In this document: one piece after another, positions 12,554 through 19,761 of the stretch
Position numbering within the stretch: position 1 is the first letter of the stretch
Layout of the letters: every line of letters begins with the position of its first letter
From: JBOGZI01 sp050697275
GTDB taxonomy: Bacteria > Actinomycetota > Thermoleophilia > Solirubrobacterales > 70-9
Length of the DNA stretch: 30,293 nucleotides
Assembly (NCBI GenBank): GCA_050697275.1
Contig: JBOGZI010000042.1
Coordinates: 1-30,293, forward strand
Direction of reading: 5' to 3'
Translations under genes and position numbers: made by a program
Notes under the pieces: model-generated
The model's input: only the letters and a program-made list of their open reading frames with translations
Databases searched by the model: none
What the model was told of the DNA's origin: nothing

Positions 12554-14986
12554 GTGAGCCGATTGCGGTACATGCCGAGGCCCGGCGCCCGGCTTCTGAC
12601 CAGACTGCTACAGCGCTCCACCCAGCGGACCTGGCTGCCGCTCCGCTTCCAGCGGCGCTGGCTGGAGACGGTCGCCCGGCTCACCAGGGTGGCGGAGGGC
12701 ACCGAGGTCACGGCGGAGGAGCTGGGTGGAGTCCCGGCCGAGCGGGTCGCCCCGCCGGGGGCCGAGCGGGACCGGGCGGTGCTCTACCTGCACGGGGGCG
12801 CCTACGTCCTCGGCTCGCCCCGCACCCACCGGGGGCTGGCCTCGCAGATCGCCGCCGCGGCCGGTGCGCCGGTGCACGTGCTCGACTACCGGTTGGCGCC
12901 CGAGCATCCCTATCCCGCCGCGGTCGAGGACGCGATCGCCGCCTACCGGGCGCTGCTGGAGTCCGGGCTCGAGCCCGGTCGGATCGCGATCATCGGCGAC
13001 TCCGCCGGCGGCGGGCTGGCGGCGGCGCTCGCGATCCGCCTGCGCGAGGCCGGCGAACCGCAGCCCGCCGGCCTGGTGATGATCGGCGGCTGGTTCGACC
13101 TCACCTGCTCGGGACCCTCGACACGCTTCAACGCCCGGCGGGACGCGGGGCTCGCCCGGCCCTGGACGGTCGCCTGCGGCGATCTTTACCGGGCCGGCCG
13201 GGACCCCGAGCTGCCGGAGCTCTCGCCGATCCACGCCGACCTCGGCGGCCTGCCTCCGATCTACATCCAGGTCGGGACCGACGACATCCTGCTCAGCGAC
13301 TCGGAGGAGCTCGCCGAGCGGGCCAGGACGGCCGGGGTCGAGGTCGCGCTGCGGCGCTTCGAGGGGATGTGGCACGACTTCCAGCCCGGCGCGGGGATGC
13401 TGCGGGAGGCCGATCAGGCGGTGAGCGAGATCGGGCGCGCGCTCCAGTCGATCTGGGCCGGCAGGCCGCTCGGCGAGCGCGAGGGCGCCGGCGGCGTCGA
13501 CGCCTCGAGCAACGGCCGGCCCGGCGCGGCCCCGCGTGTCCTGATCGTCGGCGCCGGGTTCGGCGGGATCGGGATGGGCATCACCCTGAAGCGGGCCGGG
13601 ATCGAGTCGTTCACGATCGTCGAGAAGGGCGACCGCGTCGGCGGCGTCTGGCGCGACAACACCTATCCCGGCGCCGCCTGCGACATCCCCGCGCACCTCT
13701 ACTCGTACTCGTTCGAGCCGAACCCGGACTGGTCGCGTCGCTATTCGCCCCAGGCCGAGATCCTCGAATACCTGGAGCGGTGCGTCGACCGCTACGGGAT
13801 CCGGCCCCACCTGCGGTTCGGCACCGAGGTGGCCGCGGCCCAATTCGATCCCAAGGCCGGGGTGTGGCGGGTGACGGACACAGACGGCGAGGAGCTCGAG
13901 GCCGAGGTGCTGGTTTCGGCCTGCGGCCAGCTGAGCCGGCCCGCGATCCCCCGGATCGGCGGGCTCGACCGCTTCCGGGGCCCGGTCTTCCACTCCGCCC
14001 GCTGGAACCAGGAGGTCGACCTGCGCGACAAGCGGGTGGCGGTGATCGGCACCGGGGCCAGCACGATCCAGATCGTTCCGGCGATCGCGCCCGAGGTGGC
14101 CGAGCTGCGGATCTACCAGCGCTCGGCCCCCTATGTGCTGCCGAAGAAGGACCGCGCCTATCGCTCCTGGGAGAAGCGGCTCTTCCGCTGGGCGCCGCTG
14201 ACCCGGCTGCTGGAGCGCCTCCGGATCTGGCTCGTCTTCGAGCTCCTGATCTCCGGGTTCAACCAGTTCAAGCCGCTCGGCCGGCTCGGCGTGCGCATGT
14301 TCGAGCGACAGCTCGCCGAGCAGGTCCCCGACCCGGAGCTCCGCCGCGCGCTGACACCGGACCACGTGATCGGCTGCAAGCGGGTGCTGATCTCGCCGGA
14401 CTACTACCCGACCCTGGCGCGCGACAACGTCGAACTGGTCGACCACGGGGTGCGGGAGCTGACCCCGACCGGGGTGGTCTCCGAGGACGGGGTCGAGCGG
14501 GAGACGGACGTGGTGATCCTCTCGACGGGCTTCGCCTCCAACGACTTCCTGGCGCCGATGAAGATCGAGGGAGAGGGGGGCGTGGACCTGAACGAGGCCT
14601 GGCGGCAGGGGGCGGAGGCCTATCTCGGAGTCGCGGTGGCCGGCTTCCCCAACCTCTTCCTGATGTACGGACCCAACACCAACCTCGGCTCCGGCTCGAT
14701 CATCTACCAGCTGGAGAGCCAGATGAGCTACATCCTGGACGCCGTGCGCACCGTGCAGCGGGCGGGGGGCGGCTCGCTGGCGGTCCGCCGCGAGGTCCAG
14801 AGCCGCTTCGCCGAGGAGATGCGGGAGCGGCTGCGGGACTCCGTCTGGATGACCGGCTGCAACAACTGGTACGTGGACGAGCAGGGGCGCAACACCAACA
14901 ACTGGCCGGGCTTCACCCTCGAGTACCGGCGCCGGACCCGGCGCCTCGACCCCGCCGACTACGAGCTGAGCGGCTCCGCTCGCTAG
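12554..14986 (+). CDS. Fusion of HSL-type esterase and Baeyer-Villiger flavin monooxygenase
   Basis: One frame of 810 residues carries two enzymes. Residues about 60-300 are an alpha/beta hydrolase of the hormone-sensitive-lipase group: oxyanion HGGAY (80-84), DYRLAPEHP, nucleophile GDSAGGG (Ser150), Asp243 in GTDDILL and His274 in MWHDF. After a Gly/Ala-rich linker (302-326), residues 327-800 are a class B flavin monooxygenase: VLIVGAGFGGIGMG (FAD), GGVWRDNTYPGAACD, the fingerprint FRGPVFHSARW (474-484), and GTGAS (NADPH). The monooxygenase would turn a ketone into an ester or lactone and the esterase would split it. GTG 12554 has a GGAGGGGA ribosome site. Its TAG shares CTAG with the stop of RidA on the other strand. 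Confidence 0.92.
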   Translation: MSRLRYMPRPGARLLTRLLQRSTQRTWLPLRFQRRWLETVARLTRVAEGTEVTAEELGGVPAERVAPPGAERDRAVLYLHGGAYVLGSPRTHRGLASQIAAAAGAPVHVLDYRLAPEHPYPAAVEDAIAAYRALLESGLEPGRIAIIGDSAGGGLAAALAIRLREAGEPQPAGLVMIGGWFDLTCSGPSTRFNARRDAGLARPWTVACGDLYRAGRDPELPELSPIHADLGGLPPIYIQVGTDDILLSDSEELAERARTAGVEVALRRFEGMWHDFQPGAGMLREADQAVSEIGRALQSIWAGRPLGEREGAGGVDASSNGRPGAAPRVLIVGAGFGGIGMGITLKRAGIESFTIVEKGDRVGGVWRDNTYPGAACDIPAHLYSYSFEPNPDWSRRYSPQAEILEYLERCVDRYGIRPHLRFGTEVAAAQFDPKAGVWRVTDTDGEELEAEVLVSACGQLSRPAIPRIGGLDRFRGPVFHSARWNQEVDLRDKRVAVIGTGASTIQIVPAIAPEVAELRIYQRSAPYVLPKKDRAYRSWEKRLFRWAPLTRLLERLRIWLVFELLISGFNQFKPLGRLGVRMFERQLAEQVPDPELRRALTPDHVIGCKRVLISPDYYPTLARDNVELVDHGVRELTPTGVVSEDGVERETDVVILSTGFASNDFLAPMKIEGEGGVDLNEAWRQGAEAYLGVAVAGFPNLFLMYGPNTNLGSGSIIYQLESQMSYILDAVRTVQRAGGGSLAVRREVQSRFAEEMRERLRDSVWMTGCNNWYVDEQGRNTNNWPGFTLEYRRRTRRLDPADYELSGSAR

Positions 14987-15408
14987 CCGCCGGCCCGGCG
15001 CGGGAGCGGCACCGTGGCGTCGATCTCCACCAGGGCTCCCTTCGGCAGCGCCGCGACCCCGACCGTGGTCCGCGCCGGGAAGGGCTCGGAGAAGAAGCCG
15101 GCGTAGACCTCGTTCAGCTCGGCGAAGTGGGCCAGATCGGTGAGGTGGACCCCGATCCGAGCGGCCGCGGCGAGCTCGGTCCCGGCCTCCCGGCAGACGG
15201 CGTCGAGGCTCTGCAGGCAGCGGCGCACCTGCTCGGCGATCCCGCCGGCCACCAGCTCACCGGTGGCGGGGTCGAGCGGCACCTGGCCGCTGCAGTAGAG
15301 CACGCCGTCGGCGACGATCGCCTGTGAGTAGGGGCCGATCGGCGGGGGCGCCCCCTCGCTCTCCACGGCGCGGCGGCTCTCGGGATCGGACGCGTCCGGG
15401 GGTGCCAC
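14983..15408 (-). CDS. RidA family enamine/imine deaminase
   Basis: A 141-residue member of the YjgF/YER057c/UK114 family. PPIGPYSQAIVADGVLYCSGQ, then GGIAEQVRRCLQSLDAVCREAG, FPARTTVGVAALPKGALVEIDATV contain the ligand-binding Arg of the PARTTV motif and the acidic VEIDA segment. RidA proteins hydrolyse reactive 2-aminoacrylate-type enamines made by PLP enzymes, and work as trimers. The GTG start follows the STAS stop by 11 bases, so the two form an operon, and an N-terminal tail of about 20 residues precedes the domain. Members of the wider family also act in catabolic pathways, so the nearby esterase-monooxygenase could be relevant, but it is transcribed the other way. Confidence 0.9.
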   Translation of the reverse strand: MAPPDASDPESRRAVESEGAPPPIGPYSQAIVADGVLYCSGQVPLDPATGELVAGGIAEQVRRCLQSLDAVCREAGTELAAAARIGVHLTDLAHFAELNEVYAGFFSEPFPARTTVGVAALPKGALVEIDATVPLPRRAGG

Positions 15409-15419
15409 CGCTGCGAGGC

Positions 15420-15800
15420 TCAGCCGGTCAGCTCGCCGATCGCCTCGTCGACGGTGGGCCGCACCGGGATCGCCTTGTCCACGCCCATCAGCGAGAGGAT
15501 GCGCAGGATCTGCTCGCTGTTCGCCGCCACCGCCAGGCGGCCCTCGTCCTCCTGCTCCCGCTGAGCCTCGCGGCCCAGCAGCAGGGCGCGCACCCCGGTG
15601 GAGTCGATGAAGCCGCAGTCGGTCAGGTCGACGACCACGCCGGCCGTCGCCTCGTCGATCGCGCTGCTCAGCGCCTCGCGCACCTCCTCCTCGTGCGCGA
15701 TGTCGATCTCACCCGCGATTCGCACCACCCGGGCGCCCTTGGCGGCGGCCGCGGAGGTGATCTCGAAGCGCGGGACGTCGTCGGTCGGTGTGGCGGACAT
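15420..15800 (-). CDS. STAS-domain anti-sigma factor antagonist
   Basis: The 126 residues form a single STAS domain: RVVRIAGEIDIAHEEEVREAL at the N-terminus and VVVDLTDCGFIDSTGVRALL in the middle. In the DSTG loop the Ser is the usual target of an RsbW/SpoIIAB-type kinase. Such proteins free a sigma factor by binding its anti-sigma kinase when unphosphorylated. No kinase or sigma gene is in the window, so the partner is elsewhere. AGGGGG lies a few bases before the ATG at 15800, and a TTAGACT (about 15830) in the 60 bases before it may be the -10 box. RidA follows 11 bases downstream. Confidence 0.88.
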   Translation of the reverse strand: MSATPTDDVPRFEITSAAAAKGARVVRIAGEIDIAHEEEVREALSSAIDEATAGVVVDLTDCGFIDSTGVRALLLGREAQREQEDEGRLAVAANSEQILRILSLMGVDKAIPVRPTVDEAIGELTG

Positions 15801-15860
15801 ACGGGAGCCCCCTAGGAGAGGAAACGGAAGTCTAATCGCGGTCGCCGGGACTCGGCGCCG

Positions 15861-18278
15861 CTAGTCGAGAGCCGTCGATGGCGCATTCAAGAGAGCATCC
15901 ACCTCTCCCGCCGGGACGGGCTCCGCGAAGTAGAAGCCCTGAGCGTACCCGCAGCCCAGCGCCTGAACGGCCCGCAGCTGATCCTCGGTCTCGACTCCCT
16001 CGGCGACTACCCGGATCCCGATCGCATCGGCCATCTCGTTGATCGCGCGAACGATCGCCTCGTGGTCGGCGCTGTCGGCCAGCTTCTCGACGAAGGAGCG
16101 GTCGAGCTTGATCGCCGAGAGGGGCAGGCGCGTCAGGTAGCCGAGCGAGGAGAAGCCGATGCCGAAGTCGTCGAGGACGAGGCGGCAGCCCAGCCGCTTC
16201 AGCGACGCGAGGGTTCGCTCCAGGGGGGCGGTGTCCTCGAGCAGGGTGCTCTCGGTCAGCTCGAGCCTCAGCGTGGAGGGGTCGATGTCGCTGACCCGCA
16301 GCGCCTGCTCGACGTGGCCGGGCAGGGCGGGGTCGGCCAGCTGGCGCGCCGAGAGGTTCACCGCGATCCCGACCGGATGCCCATCGGGATCCCGAGCCTG
16401 CCACTCGGCGGCGGCGATGCAGGCCTCCTCGAGCACCCAGCGGCCGATCGGCACGATCAGCCGCGATTCCTCGGCGACCGGGATGAACCCGGCGGGACCG
16501 ATCAGTCCGCGCTCCGGGTGCTGCCAGCGCAGCAGCGCCTCGAGGGCGATCACGGCGCCGTCGTGCAGCCTGATCACCGGTTGGTAATGGAGCAGCAGCT
16601 CCTGGCGCTGGATCGCGCGGCGCAGGTCGTTCTCGATCTGCATGTGCTCCACCACCCGGGAGCGCATCACCTCGTCGAAGATCTCGTAGCCGCCGCGCCC
16701 CTTCTCCTTGGCCCGATAAAGCGCCGCGTCGGCATCGCGGATCAGGGACCCCGGGGTCTCGGCGCCGCCGCCGATCGAGATGCCGATGCTGGCGCTGACG
16801 AAGTGCTCGCGACGCCGCACGATGAACGGCTTGGTCAGGGCCTCGGCGATCCGCTCGGCCACCCTGATCGCGCCCCGTTCGCTGGAGACGTCCTCGGCGA
16901 GGATCGCGAACTCGTCGCCGCCGAAGCGGGCGACGGTGTCGCCGGGCCGAAGCGCCTGCTCGAGCCGGGGGGCGACGGAGGCCAGCAGCTCGTCCCCGGC
17001 CGCATGGCCGAGGCTGTCGTTGACCAGCTTGAACTGGTCCAGGTCGAGGAAGAGCACCGCGACCGAGCTGTCGTGGCGGCGGGCCTGCTCGAGCGCGTGC
17101 TGGAGCCGGTCGAGGAAGAGGTTGCGGTTGGGAAGCCCGGTGAGCGGGTCGTGGAGCGCCTCGTGCCGGGTGCGCTCCTCGTCCCGGCGGCGCTCGACCG
17201 CGTTGGCGAGCACGTTCGCGATCGCCTCCAGGAAGCTGATGTCCTCGACGCTGTAGTCGTGCTTGCGGGTCGAGAGGATGCCGAGCACTCCGTAAGGGGC
17301 GTCGCGCCCCTTGATCAGGACCGACACGCCGCTGCGGGCGTCGAGCTGTTCCGCCAGCGGCGACTTGCCGAAGCGGCGCTCGCGATCCCAGTCGGGGACG
17401 ACCACCGGCGCCCCCGTGGCGAGCGCGTAGCCGGACTGCGAATCGAAGCCCGCCGGGATGGTCGCTGTCCCGATCATCTCGTCGGGGACGCCGACGGCGG
17501 CGGCGAGCAGGAACCGCCTGCCGTCCTCCAGCAGCCGCAGGATGCCGGCGAGCTCCACGTCGAGGGCACTGGCGACGATCCGCGCCGCCTCGCGCTCGAG
17601 CTCCTCGACCGGGGCTCCCCCGAGGGCGAACTGGCCGAAGCTCGCCACCTGTCGCTGCTGGCGGGTCTGCTGCCGGCTGGTGCGCTCGCTGCGCTGGAGC
17701 GCTTCGGCGGTGCCCGCCAGCGCCGCTCGCCGCTCCCCCTGGTTGCGCGCCTCCCAGCCGCTCAGCAGGGCGACGCAGAGCAGCGCGAACCCGCCGAACC
17801 CGCTGTAGATGAGGCCGCCGCCTACCCCGAGCGCGACGGCGAGGAAGGCCGCGATGTTCACCACCCCGACCAGGATCGTGGTGCGGAGCGGATAGGAGAG
17901 GGAGGCGAAGAGGAAGGGGAGGACTAGCAGCAGCGCGTAGGCGCTGCGCGAGCCTCCGTCGAGTGAGGCGCAGACGGCTAGCAGCGAGATGACTCCGACC
18001 GACCAGGCGAGGAAGAAGGCCTCCCGCCGGCGACCGCGGACGATCCGCTCGACCGGCAGCAGCCAGATCAGCGGGACGCTGAGCAGGCCGAGGGCGACCA
18101 GGACCATGATCAGCGAGCGGTTCGGCTGATCCCAGGTGACCAGGGCGTAGACCGCGCTGCCCAGGCATACGATCAGGCTGAGAACCATGCCGACGCGGAC
18201 CGAGGCCAGCCGCAGCTGGATCTCGTGCTCGCCCGCATCGCCGAGATGCGGCGTTCTCTCCACCCGCTGGTCGCTCAA
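15861..18278 (-). CDS. Membrane GAF-GGDEF-EAL c-di-GMP turnover protein
   Basis: From TTG 18278 the product has 805 residues. Five or six spans fill residues 21-180, a GAF-like domain covers about 210-360, GGDEF about 370-535 and EAL about 545-795. The cyclase site is canonical (RFGGDEFAIL, 453-457) and has the inhibitory I-site RPGD just before it. The EAL domain keeps E580 (ALEALLRW), VNLSARQ, LELTES, DDFGIGFSS, AIKLDRSF, AEGVET and the final YAQGF, so both activities are likely intact. The frame is open to 18428, but that overlaps the divergent SnoaL gene; TTG with GAAGG just upstream is preferred. The sensory ligand is unknown. Confidence 0.88.
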   Translation of the reverse strand: MSDQRVERTPHLGDAGEHEIQLRLASVRVGMVLSLIVCLGSAVYALVTWDQPNRSLIMVLVALGLLSVPLIWLLPVERIVRGRRREAFFLAWSVGVISLLAVCASLDGGSRSAYALLLVLPFLFASLSYPLRTTILVGVVNIAAFLAVALGVGGGLIYSGFGGFALLCVALLSGWEARNQGERRAALAGTAEALQRSERTSRQQTRQQRQVASFGQFALGGAPVEELEREAARIVASALDVELAGILRLLEDGRRFLLAAAVGVPDEMIGTATIPAGFDSQSGYALATGAPVVVPDWDRERRFGKSPLAEQLDARSGVSVLIKGRDAPYGVLGILSTRKHDYSVEDISFLEAIANVLANAVERRRDEERTRHEALHDPLTGLPNRNLFLDRLQHALEQARRHDSSVAVLFLDLDQFKLVNDSLGHAAGDELLASVAPRLEQALRPGDTVARFGGDEFAILAEDVSSERGAIRVAERIAEALTKPFIVRRREHFVSASIGISIGGGAETPGSLIRDADAALYRAKEKGRGGYEIFDEVMRSRVVEHMQIENDLRRAIQRQELLLHYQPVIRLHDGAVIALEALLRWQHPERGLIGPAGFIPVAEESRLIVPIGRWVLEEACIAAAEWQARDPDGHPVGIAVNLSARQLADPALPGHVEQALRVSDIDPSTLRLELTESTLLEDTAPLERTLASLKRLGCRLVLDDFGIGFSSLGYLTRLPLSAIKLDRSFVEKLADSADHEAIVRAINEMADAIGIRVVAEGVETEDQLRAVQALGCGYAQGFYFAEPVPAGEVDALLNAPSTALD

Positions 18279-18360
18279 GGTTGCCTTCGCGATCGCTCCG
18301 ATAGCTTCCCGAAGAGGCTTGCCCCAGCCATCGGCACAAGCGGGGAGGTACTGAAGTCGG

Positions 18361-18825
18361 ATGTATGACAAGCAGGACGTCGAGGCGCTGGAGCGCCAGT
18401 TCAATGCCGCCATGGAGGAGGCCGACACCGGCTCCGCCCTGGAGGCGCTGAGGCGCGTCTACGACGAGTTCACCCGCGGCGAGGGGGAGACGCTGGCGGC
18501 GCTCCTGCATCCGGAGTTCGAGATCCGCATGGAGACGGTCTTCCTGGACGGCAAGACCTACAAGGGTCTGCGCGGCTTCGGCAACTGGCGGAAGGACATG
18601 GCCGAGCTCTTCGAGGAGCAGCGCTTCCAGCCCGTCGGTGTGCGCTTCGCCGGCCACGATCGCTACGTCGTGCTCGGCCGCTTCCACATCAAGGAGAAGG
18701 AGAGCGGGGTCGAGCTCGACGTGCCGCTGGCGCACGTCTTCGAGCAGCGCGACCGCAAGGTCGCTCGCTTCACCCCCTATACGGAGATCTCCGAGGCGCT
18801 CGCCTCGGTCGGCCTCCGCGTCTGA
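18361..18825 (+). CDS. SnoaL-like / NTF2-fold protein
   Basis: A 154-residue protein with the cone-shaped NTF2 layout: helices (ALEALRRVYDEFTRG), then TLAALLHPEFEIRMETVFLDGKTYKGLRGFGNW and strands ending in VARFTPYTEISEAL. The HPEFE and Y-x-G-x-x-G-x-x-x-W elements are typical of SnoaL-like polyketide-cyclase-type proteins, most of which have no assigned function. It is divergent from the GGDEF-EAL gene with 82 bases between starts. GGGAGG lies somewhat far (about 13 bases) before the ATG. A second protein of this fold occurs at 22146-22565. Confidence 0.82.
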   Translation: MYDKQDVEALERQFNAAMEEADTGSALEALRRVYDEFTRGEGETLAALLHPEFEIRMETVFLDGKTYKGLRGFGNWRKDMAELFEEQRFQPVGVRFAGHDRYVVLGRFHIKEKESGVELDVPLAHVFEQRDRKVARFTPYTEISEALASVGLRV

Positions 18826-18927
18826 GCGCCTGGCCCTTCCTCGCTTAGAGGCGTGATCTCCAAGCGCCGCTTCGCATTGGGAAGCAGCTCCGCCGAGCCG
18901 TCCCTCTACAAGGAGGGTTGAGAGGTC

Positions 18928-18955
18928 TTGTGCATTGCTCGAGGACGTCTATTGT
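18928..18955 (+). promoter_or_regulatory. Promoter of the DUF1059-type gene
   Basis: TTGTGC (18928-18933), a 16-base spacer and TATTGT (18950-18955) form a readable sigma-70-type promoter in a locally AT-richer stretch. Transcription would start near 18962, about 25 bases before the ATG, leaving room for the GGAGGGA ribosome site. Confidence 0.5.
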
Positions 18956-18986
18956 CGGGTCATCAAAACGCTGCAGGAGGGAGCGG

Positions 18987-19157
18987 ATGACGCGAGCGAT
19001 TGATTGCCCGTGCGGCCATCGGCTCGAGGGCAAAGACGACGAGGAGCTCTTTCGCAAGGCGCGCGAGCACGTCGATCGCGACCACCCCGAGATGGAGCGA
19101 AGCGACGACGAGCTACGGGCCCGGGTGGCGGCCGACGCCTACGACGTACGGGCCTGA
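18987..19157 (+). CDS. DUF1059 family small protein, 56 residues
   Basis: The sequence MTRAIDCPCGHRLEG, then EELFRKAREHVDRDHPE matches the DUF1059 pattern: a Cys-X-Cys pair near the N-terminus and a H-x-x-x-x-H near the helix, which could hold a metal ion. The role of the family is not known. GGAGGGA lies six bases before the ATG, and a promoter is visible upstream, so it is likely a well-expressed single gene. The same frame is open to 18918 but the ribosome site fixes the start. It ends 18 bases from the convergent lipoprotein stop. Confidence 0.85.
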   Translation: MTRAIDCPCGHRLEGKDDEELFRKAREHVDRDHPEMERSDDELRARVAADAYDVRA

Positions 19158-19175
19158 CCGTCAGACGGCGCCTTT

Positions 19176-19706
19176 CTAGAAGCCCCGCTGCGGAGCGGCG
19201 GGGGCGGGGGCGGGATCGGAGCCGTCGGGCCCGGCGCTGAAGACGATGCCGCCCTGGGCGTTGAGCGTCCAGCGGAGCTCGCCGTCGAGCGGGCTCCGTT
19301 CGAGCGTGACCGCCACCGGGTCGACCTCCTCGCCCGAGCTGTCCTCGGCGCCGTCGAGCAGCCGGTCGATCGCCTCCGGCTCGACCTCGGATAGCGGGAA
19401 GGCCTGCTCCGAGAGCGCCCCCGCGCCGATCACCTGGAACTCGGTCTCCGTCAGCTCCCCGTCCGCGTAGATCAGCCCCTGCGTCCGCTCACCCAGGCGG
19501 TAGAACTCGGCGCCGCGGTCGGTGACCTGGATCCGCAGCAGCGAGGCGTCCTCGCCGGCCTGCTCGCCGACCGCGCCGACCGCGCGCTGCAATCCCTCGC
19601 CGCCGAACAGCTCCTCGCCCGAGGCGCCGTCACCATCGCCGCCGCAGGCGGCGACCGCGGAGGCGAGCGCAGCCACGCAGAGCAGGAATGGAGGTCGCCG
19701 GCTCAA
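19176..19706 (-). CDS. Lipoprotein, 176 residues, unknown function
   Basis: A signal peptide with a lipobox (ALASAVAAC, Cys21) predicts a lipid-anchored outer-face protein, followed by an acidic Gly/Asp-rich linker (GGDGDGASGEE). The body (about 45-150) has alternating strands such as LLRIQVTDRGAEFYRL and WTLNAQGGIVFSAGP and ends in a Pro/Ala-rich tail. I do not recognise the family. It is divergent from the second GGDEF-EAL gene with 55 bases between the starts, so the two could share a regulator. Confidence 0.78.
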   Translation of the reverse strand: MSRRPPFLLCVAALASAVAACGGDGDGASGEELFGGEGLQRAVGAVGEQAGEDASLLRIQVTDRGAEFYRLGERTQGLIYADGELTETEFQVIGAGALSEQAFPLSEVEPEAIDRLLDGAEDSSGEEVDPVAVTLERSPLDGELRWTLNAQGGIVFSAGPDGSDPAPAPAAPQRGF

Positions 19707-19761
19707 GTCTCACTCTCGAATGGACGAATCCTGAGCATATGCAGGCACGAGGGATCGCGGT

